Of a DNA stretch of 64,000 bases, positions 1 to 11,274 are shown piece after piece. Position 1 is the first letter of the stretch, and every line of letters starts with the position of its first letter. The stretch is taken from assembly GCA_021432635.1 (NCBI GenBank), contig MU270017.1, positions 1,490,566 through 1,554,565 on the forward strand, given 5' to 3'. The notes under the pieces were generated by a model. That model saw only the letters and a program-made list of their open reading frames with translations. It had not been told where the DNA came from and did no database searches. The position numbers and the translations under genes are program-made. This DNA comes from Thozetella sp. PMI_491. Taxonomy: Eukaryota > Ascomycota > Sordariomycetes > Chaetosphaeriales > Chaetosphaeriaceae.

Positions 1-288
1 CCCATGGTTTTGCGCTTTCCCCAGCCTTGCTAAGTCATGGGGCTCAAGTCAGGGGGGGGGGAGAGGAAAGGCGAGGCTCCCCTGACCTGGCTTATGTAAC
101 GCTGTAGTGGACTCGTGTGGACCACGCCCTGTAGATGCCATTTCGGAGCCTGACAAATCTGATACGGTATTGTCCCTTTCGCGAACGATCTCGATCGGGA
201 CGGCACGCACCCACCGACCTGTGCCTCGCCAAACCTCTCAACATTGACCTCCATCGTCATCCACGCAGCGGAACTATCAGCGACAACA

Positions 289-1536
289 ATGAAGCTCTCA
301 CGTGTTCTTCAGCTCCCAGCGCTGCTGGCCGCGTCGCTCCTCGCGCCGGGGCTCGTAAACGGCGAACATACCAGCAATTGGGCCGTCCTCGTATCCACGT
401 CGCGCTTCTGGTTCAACTACAGGCATCTCGCCAATGCCCTCTCTATCTATCGAACCGTCAAGCGTCTTGGCATCCCCGACTCTCAGATCATTCTTATGCT
501 CCCGGATGACATGGCCTGCAATCCCCGCAACGCCTTCCCGGGTACCGTCTACTCCAACGCCGACCGCGCGGTCGATCTCTACGGAGACAACATCGAGGTG
601 GACTACAGGGGATACGAAGTGACGGTGGAAAACTTCATCCGACTGCTCACCGACCGGGTGGGAGACGAGATGCCCCGCAGCAAGAGGCTATTGACGGACG
701 ACAGGAGCAACATCTTGGTGTACATGACCGGGCACGGAGGGAATGAGTTCCTCAAGTTCCAGGACGCAGAGGAAATCGGGGCGTTCGACTTGGCAGATGC
801 CTTTGAGCAGATGTGGGAGAAGAAGAGGTGAGCAGGCGGCCCAACACGGCGTCCCAGACCTATGACGTGACTAACAAGGGTCTGTCCCAGATACCACGAG
901 ATCCTCTTCATGATCGATACCTGCCAGGCCAATACCATGTACAGCAAGTTGTACTCACCCAACATCATCGCGACTGGCTCTTCCGAGCTGGATCAGTCGT
1001 CATACTCGCATCACGCGGACAACGATGTTGGAGTCGCCGTCATCGACCGCTATACGTACTACAACCTCGAGTTCCTCGAGACGGAGGTTCGCGACACCAG
1101 CAGCAAGAAGACCGTCGGTGATCTCTTCGACAGCTACACCTACGAGAAGATCCACTCGCATGCTGGTGTACGATACGACCTGTTCCGCGAAGGCGCGGAG
1201 GCCGCGCGTAGCCGCCTCCTGACCGACTTCTTCGGCAATGTGCAGAACGTCGAGGTCTCCGGCGCGCGGAACACCACACTGGATGAGGAGTTGCTTTCCT
1301 TAAGTCGGACTATCGCAGCCCTCCACAAGAAGGCTGACGAGGAAGAGGCGGCTGCCAAGAACGCCACTCAACCCCCTCAGACGCAGAAGCCCCGTCAAAG
1401 GATTCAGGTGGCGAAGCCGCTCACCGACGACAATTGGTGGACCAAGAAGCTCCTCGGTGCTACGGTGCTTGCCGGCTGCGGGCTCCTCTGGGCCGCCGGC
1501 TCCTATTTCGAATCTCCGAAGAGGAAGACAGAATAA
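289..1536 (+). CDS. GPI8: GPI-anchor transamidase catalytic subunit (GPI8/PIG-K)
   Basis: Two exons, 289-827 and 891-1536, encode 394 residues. The 63-nt intron has donor GTGAGC, branch CTAAC and acceptor CCCAG. The protein is the caspase-like (C13) cysteine protease of the ER GPI transamidase, which cleaves the C-terminal GPI signal and transfers the preformed anchor. I see a hydrophobic signal peptide (about residues 1-25), the catalytic His in TGHGG (His149) and the catalytic Cys in MIDTCQA (Cys191) just after the exon junction, then a C-terminal membrane helix (about residues 365-385). The length fits the family (about 400 residues). I chose the ATG at 289 because it begins the signal peptide; the open frame upstream of it has no hydrophobic start. 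Very confident in the family. Confidence 0.96.
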
Positions 1537-2296
1537 GTCACAGGGCTCGGGCGCGCTTCGTCGCAGCGAAGCGCCCGCGCTCGTGTTAGCTGTGCCTGTT
1601 GTCAGGCAATAGTCGAGTTCGGCTTGCCACCTCAAGCGCCGACACGCCGACGGCTACTCAAGGGCTAAGATTGTGCTACCCCAACTTGGTCTCTGAATAG
1701 AGAGAACGGTCGCAGTCTCGAGACAGTCCGATCGGAGGGAATGGAGCCTGCTGTCCAGAGCTCGGCCAAATTGGTGCGACCAAACAGCCGAGTTCCGCCG
1801 GAGAGTCCTTCAGGGAAAAGGAGGCCTTACAGCACGTGGGATCCAGAAATAATTGGTAGCTTAGACTGACCGAGGACCGGGGCCTCGAGCGTAATGAAGA
1901 GGCGCTGAAAGATATTGCTAGATGAAGATTTCACAATGAACGATCATGGATACCCTCATTTGTTTGCTAACGGTTTCCGGCGTGCACTCCTACAGTTTTC
2001 AGTTGGGGCAATACCTGCAATTGCTGCTTGATAGAAGGGCGAGAACCACAGTGAATGCTTTAGGGGGCTGCTGTGTTTCCAACACTCGTAGGCGCAAGTC
2101 GATGGGCCGCTGAACAAAAGTGAAAAATACCCCACTTTTTCAGGCCATTGATAGTCTTGCTCAGTTGAGAATTTGTACACCAGACAATCAGGACATAGAG
2201 CAAGCCGAGAACTGTCCCAGCCTTTTTAAATTTCGCCATGAGCTGAGACCGCGCGACTCCTCGTTCAACAACCCGTAGTAGGAAGGGCCGTCGAAA
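1537..2296. other. Intergenic region between GPI8 and the TFIIIC gene
   Basis: About 760 bases with no credible coding exon on either strand. It should hold the GPI8 3' end and the promoter of the downstream TFIIIC subunit gene. I see no tRNA, no tandem repeat and no inverted-repeat element here. Confidence 0.6.
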
Positions 2297-5011
2297 TGGC
2301 GGGGGCGGCGGAGCGCATCTCGGTATGCCACCACTCTACCAGTCCCCCAAAACACCAGAAATCATCGCCGAGCCAGAGACTACTGATCTCCCGCCCCGCA
2401 TAACTTAATCATGGTGCACTCTCCTTTCTAGCTCACCTACTGACTAAGTCCTCAGGCGTGCATACCCCCCCTGCGGGAGGTGAAGCTCAACACGCGGCCA
2501 TACGCTATGCGCGCACTTGACTTTTCGTGCGACGGGGAGCTTGCCGTGGCTTCAGACGACTCGGTCCACATACTAGTCCCTGAGTTTCCGGACCCTGACC
2601 GCACGGTAGAGCTTTCAGGGCACGAAAGCGAGGACGAAGAAGAAACCATATGGACCCAGGTCGCCGGCCGGCGCGGACAGTACTCCCAAGGCAGCAAGCA
2701 CTTCCTCGTCTCGCGCCCCCCGGTCCATCCGCGCGTTAACGAAGAGCTGTTTGCGGCTGCTGGAATCCCGTTCCCATACGGGAAGAGAGATCCTAGGAGT
2801 AAGGGTAAGACGAAGCGCCCTCACGAAGAGACGGAGGCGGACAGCTCGGAGGAGGACGAGACAGGCTCTCAAGCCTCCTCCAACACGCCATTCGGTGCCG
2901 GGTTTGGGCCGATTACCGGGAGTGGCAGTACTATGAATCACGTCATATCCATCCGGTGGTCGCCTACGGACATGGGAGTCAACCGCCGGCCGGTTCTTGC
3001 TGTACTGGGCTCGCGTGGAGCCCTCGTCATCTATGGCGACCGCGCCGCGACTGCCTCCTTAGGGATGGTGAAGGTCAACGAGGGCATGCTCATGCGCCGC
3101 AATCTCGATAGCTGGTCTATATTATGGGGCGTCGGGGAGCGTCTCGTCGTTCCTGGCCAGCAGACGGAGATCAGCGAGGCGATCAAGTCGTTTGCGTGGG
3201 CGCGGGAGATAGGACCCGGCCAGACCCTCATCGCATACATCACCGACCAAAAGGAGGTGGCCATAATTAGTGTCCAGTCGGTCCCCAAGGCGAATATAGA
3301 CAACGAGGACGGCACCGATGATGCGTGGGAGAGCGATGTGGTCTGGCACGTCCATGAGGTCACCCGATTCAGGGCTGAAGGCCCTCATCCTAAGCCAAAG
3401 GTCGGTCGCGGCCATGCCGGTTCCGGAAACCTATTAAATCGCTGACTAGGCGCCGCTGACAACAAATAGATCACGGATCCGACATGGACCCCGTTCGGTA
3501 CTGCCTTCGCCCTGAGCTTTAGCCCATGGCTCACGAGTTCAGACGCACGATCGTGTCTCTTGTCCTACGTTGACCGAGGCTACGTCGGCTTTCGAGTCGT
3601 CACTCTGAAGAATCCTTGGGAGCGATTAAAGATCCCAAATATACGTGTATCGGAGCATGACGTGTATGGGGAGTGTGTGCACAACTCGAGTGACTCTTTC
3701 TTCGAATTCGAGGATGCGGTGAGTATTTCCGGCGGGTGCCAGCCACAGGAGTCGAGCTAATGGCTGCCACCTAGATCTGGACCAAGAGAGGTAGTAACGG
3801 AGCAGAAACCAAGGTCTGTCGTGGACTTCTCAATACCGGCTTCCATATCAAACCGATCGAGGTTGCGATCATCGGCGGACCTAGCTACGACATTGCGCCC
3901 CATGCGACAGCTGCCTGTAGCACAGACCATAGCGACGACAGCCTGAGACGACCGAGTACAAATCCCATCGTCGGTAAGTTGGCGGTTTGGAAATTTCTAA
4001 AGCCTATGGACTGATGAATCTTGACCTCGGACAGATCTCTTGATTCACCCCCCAGATCTGACCAAGAACACGGCCATGCCGACCTACACGCTTGTACGAG
4101 GGTCGGCAACCCACACCAACGATGACTGGTTTGAGACGAACGCGCCCATGCCAGAGAACCCAGCAGCCACTCGGCCCCTGCCGAGGTGGGTGACGGATCT
4201 TCGCCGAAAGCTCGGCAAAGCAGATACTATCGATGTTCTCCCCCAGATGTTCGCCAAGACATCCGTGGAACAAGACGCGCAGGACGACGACAAGGACGAC
4301 GACGACGACGATGACGAGGAAGACGACGAAGATGATGACGCCGCCGCTGATCTCCCTGGAAAATCAGAAGGTGCCCACGCCCAACGTTTCCGCTTTTACG
4401 GCCTCGCTAGTTCGGCAGGCGGTGGGATGTCGGCAGCTCTTGTCATGGCCCAGAGAACCAAGGGCTTCGAGAGAGACAATTGGCACAGCAGGCGATCCTC
4501 CCTTCTATTTGACTCAAAGCCTGAGGCCCAACGGCCGCGGAGCGAGAAGGATGGCCGTACAGCTCGGCAGGAACCACAGCCTTTCACGCGCTCGCTCACG
4601 ACCGAGGGCCGGATGATCGAGTATATGTACGGCGGAGGCCCCGGCGTACCAGGCGTGACGATCCACGACGGCGCCGACCCGGGCCCGGAAGATGCGGCTG
4701 CAAAGCAGCGGGAAGCGCTGCGGGATCTGTTTCGGGAGGCTGCGGAGAGCCACAGGTGCGGGCTCGACGGACGCCCGCTGCGGCGTGTTGACGACGGATG
4801 GGAGTGTGGCAGGCACGCATGGAGTGCATGTGGGACTAGCGGGCTGGCCATCATGGTCATCGGCGTGGCGCGCATGTGCGCCGTGTGCGGCTCACGCACG
4901 CTGCCCTTGGAGATGCTGGCCCAGAAGCTTCCTAAGGAGAAGCGGGCTGAATTAGAGGCCCTGGCGGCAGGAGACATGTGCGGACGGTGCGGTGGCAAGT
5001 TCTTGAACTGA
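2297..5011 (+). CDS. TFIIIC subunit with WD-repeat N-terminus and C-terminal zinc finger (Sfc9/GTF3C4-like)
   Basis: Five exons, 2297-2323, 2456-3400, 3470-3718, 3775-3973 and 4035-5011, encode 798 residues. The first exon codes only MAGAAERIS. It is supported by donor GTATGC and by the in-frame join to ACIPPLREVKL, which restores the start of the first beta-propeller strand (CDGELAVASDDSVHILVP). The family binds the Pol III promoter factor complex TFIIIC, with an N-terminal propeller and a C-terminal zinc finger. Visible here are the propeller segments, a long run of Asp/Glu (about residues 475-500) and C-terminal Cys/His groups (CGLDG, CGRH, CAVCG, CGRCG) consistent with zf-TFIIIC. The donor after 3400 (GTCGGT) is weak but joins the frames. 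The acidic run is typical low complexity. Family call is firm; the tiny first exon is inferred. Confidence 0.85.
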
Positions 5012-5526
5012 ACTGCTGTGCAAGTGTCCAGCTTGACTCGCCCTGATCACCTGTTGTCGTAACTGATATCCGCCTCCCTGCCGAGTGCCCAGTCATCCTA
5101 GCCAGGTTAGATATATAACTCCATTGTCGACAGCCTCGTGCGGAGTTTCTCTGCTGTTGCTGTGTGATCGGCAGTGAACTTGACTACCGTGGTGGCTATC
5201 GTTAATGTGGCTGTTCGGAGTGGTTCTGCGGGAATATCTCTCCAGACTCGTTAGGGCGCTAACATGAAGCAGACGGGGCAGCATTGACTGATGAAATATC
5301 TGTATTGATGGATGAAATACGAATAGTCTATGCCCAATCGGACCAACGGCCGCAAAAGACAGCCGCTGCTGAAACCCAACATGACCCACGCCTACTCCCT
5401 ATATATGCCATCTTTAGGTTGCTTCACTTGCATAGGATGCCATCGCCCTTCATCAGTGGACGTTAGTCTAAAGCTCTCACGTCAGGGTTGCTTCTCCCGG
5501 CTTGCTCCTCCGCCCGGTCCTCTACT
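5012..5526. other. Convergent intergenic region
   Basis: About 515 bases between the TFIIIC gene and the carrier gene, whose 3' ends face each other. It contains only short chance open frames. Nothing else is recognised. Confidence 0.6.
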
Positions 5527-6657
5527 CTAGGCGCCCCCGAACGCCTTGTTCATGGCCTGGTGCGCCAGCTCCACGCCCAGGAAGGTGGCGGCGTTGGCCG
5601 GCACCGCTCGCGCGAGGGCGGGCCCGAAGCCAGGGAAGAAGGCCTTGTATCCGCCCCTCGCCCACAGCTCCCGGACGACGCCGCCGATCGTCACGTTGCC
5701 CTCGGCCGTCTGCAGCCGGCTCTTGACGGTGTCGATGGGGAAGACGGGGATCCACATGGCGACGCCGGCGCCGGCGCCAGCGGTCGTGATCGCCATCAGG
5801 CTGAGCTTCCCGCTGGCCTTGCCCGTCTCCGGGTCGACGGGTGTCAGGCGGCGCTTGATGTACTCGTAGGCGGCGAAGTAGGCGGCCGAGCCCGGCCCGT
5901 CACGCGCCAGCGTGGCCGCAGAGCCGCGGAACACGGAGCGCACGCCTCCCTCCTTGTAGAGCTGGCGCACGACGTCGACGCCGCCGCTGTACTTGGGCTT
6001 CTCGCCCGGGGCCAGCTTCTTTTGGCCCTGCACCTGCAGGATGACCTTGACGCGCTCAAAGGGGGCCGTGATGGCGGTCATCGGGATGGCCGAGAAGAAG
6101 CCGGCGGCCGAGATCTGCGCGATGGAGAGGCTGCCGTCGGGCGCCACCTTGGTGGTGTTGCTGACGATGGTCTTGCCGAGATCGTAGCCCCAGAACGAGA
6201 CGGCAACTGGCGGGCGGGCATGTTAGCTAGGCTGCTTCTAGTCGCAGGGCCGGCGCGGCACAGGAGTTCACTCACACATGGGCGTGACGCCCACCAACGG
6301 CGCGCTGACGCCGGCATAGAGACCTCTCAAGCCGTCCTTGGCCACGCTCTTTCGCACGACATCGACAGCGCTGGAGTAGACGCCCTTCTCGGCGGTCTGC
6401 AAGCGGACCTTGACGAGATCAAAGGGGTGGCCGACCACGACGGCGCAGATTCCTCCAAAGCCACCGGCCACGAACGAGCGTACCTGGGCGAACGCGCCCG
6501 AGGCCGCTGCCTTCGCCTCGGCCTTGAGCTCGGCCTTCGTCTCGGGGATGTGAGGAACCTTGTCCGCCACGGCGCCGGGGAGCGCCGACTGGAGCTTCTC
6601 ATTGACGGCAGAAGCTGCGTTTCCAGCCGCGCCCGGCGAGGAGCTTGATGTTGACAT
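5527..6657 (-). CDS. acuH: Mitochondrial carnitine/acylcarnitine carrier (CRC1/AcuH-like)
   Basis: Two exons on the minus strand, 6657-6276 and 6206-5527, encode 353 residues. The 69-nt intron (GTGAGT...GCCAG) joins GVTPM to FAVSFWGYD, a junction region typical of acylcarnitine carriers. Three solute-carrier repeats are visible with signatures PFDLVKVR, PFERVKVI and PIDTVKSR. These proteins sit in the inner mitochondrial membrane and exchange acylcarnitines for free carnitine, feeding fatty acid or acetyl units to mitochondria. The first 60 residues are Ala-rich and lie before the first repeat. It could be another member of the SLC25 family, but the GVTPMFAVSFWGYD segment favours the carnitine branch. 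Confidence 0.9.
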
Positions 6658-8324
6658 CGGGTCTGGCGGGGGAGCAAGAGCGTTCGCGTGGGTTCGTCGG
6701 CGGCCGAATGAAGAACCCTAGCTCTTCGGTTCGGTAGTTCTTGTGCGGATGCGCCCTCTGGGTATTCTTTCGAGAGAGACGATGCTCTGGATGCGACCGG
6801 GCCTACGGCTTCTCGCGGCTTGTTCGACAGTCACCTCGTCGGTGGCGGGGGGGGGGGGAGCCCGGGGTCTTGTCTCGAGCGGCAGAAGCTTGGACTCCGA
6901 GATAAGCTCGCAATGCAGGGCTGGGGGCCTTTCTAGCTCTTTGGCGCACGCAAACTGACGCAGACGAGATCAATTGGCCTGGTTGGGATTGAAAGAGAGC
7001 TGGCGGTCTGGTGCTACGAGCGGTGAGAGGTTTCCCGACGGTGATGGGCGGCCGGAAGCTCCTTTGCTTCTGGCGACGCTATGCCGGTACCCCACGACGT
7101 CACCCACGGACCTCGGTAAAAAAGACCGAGAGCGATAAAAGGGACCCGCTGATCACAAGCCGGGGAGGCTTCTGAGTCCGGGGCGCAACGGTGGCTTTGC
7201 GGGGGGGTGAGATTTGGCCAGTAATTTTTTCGTAGCAGTAAAATAGCCACCAGGCGAAGAAGACGGAGATCTACAAAGTTATGGCACAGGAGGTAGTTTT
7301 CAATCGAGCCCCAGACCTTGCTTGTACGAGGGGACGCATCGCCTGTCACCCGGTGTGCCATGCGCTGCCGCCCCCGATCGATCTGCTGGCTGCATCCCTG
7401 CCAAGCTGCCTCGGCCCTCCGGCTGCAGGGCTGGGCAGGCGATTTGGCAGAAAGTGGCACACGCACCGTCCAGCGCCCACCCACAGCCAACCGCCCCTAG
7501 CCGACGCGCGGGTGTCGCCCAGCACGCCGTTCCCGAGCGCCGAGTTAGGCCGCACATTGGGCGAGAGCCCAGCCCGCGGCAGGCCAGCACTTCGCTGCAG
7601 CGCGAGGAAATCTGTGCCGATCCCGTGGGCGCGCAGCGGGAGGGACGTAACGTGGGGTTGAGCTCCCTGGCTTCGGCATCATGGAGGGGTGGAGGGGCAG
7701 CACCGCTGGCCTCGGGCAGACGGAGCTCGTCCTCGCGTCACCGGACGCGGGCCCAAACCAATAGTCCTGCAACATGGGCCGACCGGATCACGTAAAGTAG
7801 TGTACAAATTGAAGTCGAGATATCTGTCCGCGCGGGATTATACCGCATAGAGTAGCCAAACAACGCGGCCGCACCAGAGCCCAGCACTGAACGAACACCC
7901 ACTGTCACATGCATTTACTACTAGTCGGGCACGCATCTCGATGGATACGGAATGGCTGGACAGCGCTGGCGATGGCGCACCACAAGTGCCTACACCGCGC
8001 TCGATTTTGAAGGGTATCTCTTGTATTCGCAAATGCCAGAACCAAGCTAGCCCCTAGCGGCTCACTGTAGAAGAAAGCCGCACCTATATGAACAAGTTTT
8101 TTTTAAAAAAAAACAAAAGACAGAAGTGATTTCCCCGTACACCAGGTGCATGCGATTACCCGACGGCAGTATTTCCTCGTCCTCCCGTCTCTTCCTATCC
8201 ATCCGTAGCTGACGAAGCACGCCGCCTGTCATCCCAAGCTGACGTGCTGCTCGGCCAGTCGGCCGGCTCTAACTCTCGCCTGGACGTCCAACCGGGGCCC
8301 GGCCAAAGCAGCTCCTCGCTGTTC
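6658..8324. other. Long intergenic region upstream of the carrier gene
   Basis: About 1.7 kb. The near side must carry the carrier promoter, and the far side the 3' end of the zinc transporter gene. It holds a run of 11 or more G around 6847-6857 and a T8/A9 palindromic tract near 8097-8113. Several short overlapping open frames occur on both strands, but none has protein-like composition, a recognisable motif or an exon partner. I see no gene. Confidence 0.5.
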
Positions 8325-10100
8325 CTAAAAGATGCTCATGCTCTGGCCAGACTGGTGGTTTGAGAGCGGGCTCCGTCCCACGCCACACCAGCAGCTCGTG
8401 TCACCCTCGCGCTCAACCTGGAGGACAACATCGAGGCGGTGTTCGAGCAGGTAGTTCCGTACGCGGTCCCGCACATCCTCCATATCCGCCCCCCGCACCG
8501 CCACGACGTGCATCACGCCGAGCAACTTGTCGGACGGACCATCGCTCTCGCCCAGGTTGCGATCGTCCATCCAGAACTTAGGGACGGAATATCCCGCCAC
8601 GCCGCGCAGGCCCGAGATGCCCGAGAGGGTATCGCGGAGCGTGTACTCGATGTCGTTCGGGATTGTGAGCAGCAACCTGCGGGCCGACGACTTGACAAGA
8701 GGCAAGGCCGAGAGTAGGATCAGCACAGCGATCAGGAACGATGCGAGAGGATCCCAGCCGGCCCAGCCCCAGAAATGCGTCAGGACCGTCGAGACGATCA
8801 CAGCCGCGCTGCCCAGCGTGTCGGCCATCACGTGCAGGTAGATGCCATACATGTTCTCGTTGTCGTGGGAGTGGCCGTGCGAGTGGGAATGCCCCTGGTG
8901 GCTGTGACTGTGTTTCTCGTCATGGCCATGGGAATGGTCATGTTTGTGATCATGGTCGTGGTCGTGGTCGTGGTCGTGGTCATGGTCATGGTCGTGATCG
9001 TGCCCGTGTGCGTGTCCATCGCAGCCATGATCGTGACCGCCATGTGAGTGCGAGTGGCCATGGGAGTGGCCGTGGGAATGACCGTGGTCGTGCCCATGAT
9101 GGTGGTGCCCGAAAGCCGCCATGCCCACCAGGTTCACGAGCAAACCCATTGTGCTAACCACGAACAACTCTCCCAGCCGCTTAGTCTCCCGTCCCTCCAT
9201 TATACGCTCCACTGCCTCGAACATGATCTCGACGCTGATCAGGATCAGGAACACTCCGTTCGCAAAGCCGCTCAGCGTCTCAATCTTCCCAAACCCATAG
9301 GGGAATCGCTGGCTAGCTGGCCATTTACTGGCCACGGCGGCAAAGAGGCCGACAGCCAGCGCCACACAGTCGAAAAACATGTGAATACTATCGCTAAGAA
9401 GACCGAGCGAGTCGGTCACATAGCCGTAGAAGGCTTGCACGGTCATGAAGGCGAAGTTCAGCCTGTTGGGGTGTTGGTGGTTAGCGCGGTCAAGGTATGG
9501 TGCTATAAGTACTCTTAAGATTACGTACGTCATGAAATAGAAGATACGGCGCGAGTCCTTCTCCGTCATGATCGTATGCAGAAGTGGCCACCGAGCTGTG
9601 TAGGGCAGTAGCATCTTCGTGAACGCCGATCCTGGGCCCGACGAGTGGGAATGGTCGTGGTCGCTGTGCTTGGAGACAGCATGGTCGGGGGCCGCGTAGT
9701 GGCTCTGGGCATCAAAAGACCCATGGGTCGGAGTGATGAGCGGCTTGCCTCCGGGCGTCGAGTCCATCCTCCAGTGGCCATTGGGGACCAAGGGCGGCGG
9801 TGCGCTTGCTCGGTTCGCGGTGAGCTGGGGCGGGCTGGCCATGGAGTGGGCCGGGTTGAACTCGACCGGCCGGCTTCGCGAATGCGAATGGCCGATAGGT
9901 CTTGACCTCGCAGGGCTGTAGCCCTTGGACGGCGGAGAATGTGAGTGCGAAGGGGAGTGCGAATGTGAGTGCGAATGGGAGTGTGAGTGAGAGTGTACAT
10001 GTGAGTGGGACAGCGTGTGCGCGTGGGAGTGCACATGGTCCGAGTCGTGGTGGTGGTGATGGGGAATCGCCGCCGTCGGAAGGGCATAGGTGGATGCCAT
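8325..10100 (-). CDS. MSC2: Zinc transporter of the cation diffusion facilitator family (MSC2-like)
   Basis: Two exons on the minus strand, 10100-9529 and 9462-8325, encode 569 residues. The 66-nt intron (donor GTACGT, branch CTAAC, acceptor CAACAG) contains no stop, so the frame stays open through it. Removing it joins FYFMT to LNFAFMTVQAFYG, the usual CDF first helix. CDF proteins exchange zinc for protons; Msc2/ZnT5-type members load zinc into the ER and Golgi. Both metal-binding motifs are present, DSIHMFFD and HVMADT. Very long His/Asp/Gly/Ser-rich runs fill the N-terminus and the loop between helices IV and V, typical of cytosolic zinc-sensing loops. An earlier in-frame TTG exists; I chose the first ATG. 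The repeats create many false open frames on the other strand. Confidence 0.9.
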   Translation of the reverse strand: MASTYALPTAAIPHHHHHDSDHVHSHAHTLSHSHVHSHSHSHSHSHSHSPSHSHSPPSKGYSPARSRPIGHSHSRSRPVEFNPAHSMASPPQLTANRASAPPPLVPNGHWRMDSTPGGKPLITPTHGSFDAQSHYAAPDHAVSKHSDHDHSHSSGPGSAFTKMLLPYTARWPLLHTIMTEKDSRRIFYFMTYVILRVLIAPYLDRANHQHPNRLNFAFMTVQAFYGYVTDSLGLLSDSIHMFFDCVALAVGLFAAVASKWPASQRFPYGFGKIETLSGFANGVFLILISVEIMFEAVERIMEGRETKRLGELFVVSTMGLLVNLVGMAAFGHHHHGHDHGHSHGHSHGHSHSHGGHDHGCDGHAHGHDHDHDHDHDHDHDHDHDHKHDHSHGHDEKHSHSHQGHSHSHGHSHDNENMYGIYLHVMADTLGSAAVIVSTVLTHFWGWAGWDPLASFLIAVLILLSALPLVKSSARRLLLTIPNDIEYTLRDTLSGISGLRGVAGYSVPKFWMDDRNLGESDGPSDKLLGVMHVVAVRGADMEDVRDRVRNYLLEHRLDVVLQVEREGDTSCWCGVGRSPLSNHQSGQSMSIF

Positions 10101-11274
10101 CTCTACCGCCGTCTGCGGATCCGATCCGCTATCGGTCCTGCAGGCTCTGCTGGTAGTCGTGGTCAAGAGGCAAGACAGAGGGCAGCCCGGTTGGACGCTC
10201 TCGTGGGGTTATTTGCAGGAGCCTAGGTGCTCCTGTTCGGTCAAGGCTTTATCATGGAGTTGCGAGGCAACGGAGGGGTCGGAAGGGGTGCGAATCGGCA
10301 AGAGCAGGCTCGGTTGCGGAGGTCACGCCCCGGGATCTTATCTCGAGCGGGTGGGCGGGCAGGTCTCAGCCGCTGCCCAATATTGTGTTAGCAATGCAGA
10401 GCGAGACTGCCGGAGAAGGGCGGTCGAGGGTAGGTTGCGAGGAAGGCCCCAAAGCTCAGAAGTGCGACAACTGGTCCATGTCGGCAGACCGAGTCGCGTC
10501 AAAGGGCAGGCGGAAGGGACGAGGCGCAAATTTTGGGGTCCAACGCGGCGGAGGGAAAACGGCGAACAACGTACCTGGGACGCCAAAGGCGGGAGGGTCG
10601 CAAAGCCAATTGACCGGCGAAAGTCGACAGAAAGGCACGAGAAGGGGCGAGAGGGGTTCGATGTGGCCCTGAGCCGTTTGTTGTCACTTTGGTCGGTCTA
10701 GCGATCCCCCCGTCCCCTTTTCGCCGCCTTCCGCTTGCGTCCTCATCCCCCTGAGCACTGGGGAAGCGAGTGACCCCCGGGTGGGGAAACGCTGCTGATT
10801 GGCGGGTCGTTCCTTGCTCGGTTCCCCCCTGGAGCTCCCTGCATCGGACGGCCAGGACCCCCGAGGCCCGATAATCTCTGTTACCAGAAGACGTAGGCGC
10901 GCATAACCGCCGTCATCAGACTTTATCACTTGGCGCTTGTCTCATTTGGATGAGGCTGCCGTGCACCTATGCCCACCAGCATGCAAGGCTGAGCTACTGA
11001 TCGTCACAAGTGCGGATCCCGCGTACTATGGGACTTTGTAGAGAGAGCTTTGGGGCGTCGTCAGCTTTCGATACCACGCGGCTCGAGTATGCTGGCTTCT
11101 AGATTGGTCGTACTTGACTCGGCTTTTCCTTCGAGTTGCACTTCAGCCCAAGTACATTGAGGCTCGCCTGTTTCATCCGAAGATGACAGCTGTCAGGTCC
11201 CTAACTTTTCAAGCCCAACCGCAACCTCCAGCCGTCCCTCGATCTCGAAAATAGATGCGTGTGATTTCTGCACG
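10101..11274. other. Divergent promoter region between MSC2-like and ALG1 genes
   Basis: About 1.17 kb separating two divergently transcribed genes, so it should contain both promoters and 5' leaders. Purine-rich and pyrimidine-rich stretches are visible around 10480-10760. No exon, RNA gene or repeat element is recognised. Confidence 0.55.

Noticed and set aside
5488-6648. 386-codon plus-strand frame across the mitochondrial carrier
   Set aside because: Shadow of the GC-rich carrier gene; it runs through the carrier's intron and has no domain.
8775-9157. Plus-strand frames rich in Val/Met/Arg/Gly across the zinc transporter
   Set aside because: They are the complement of the His/Asp/Gly codon repeats.
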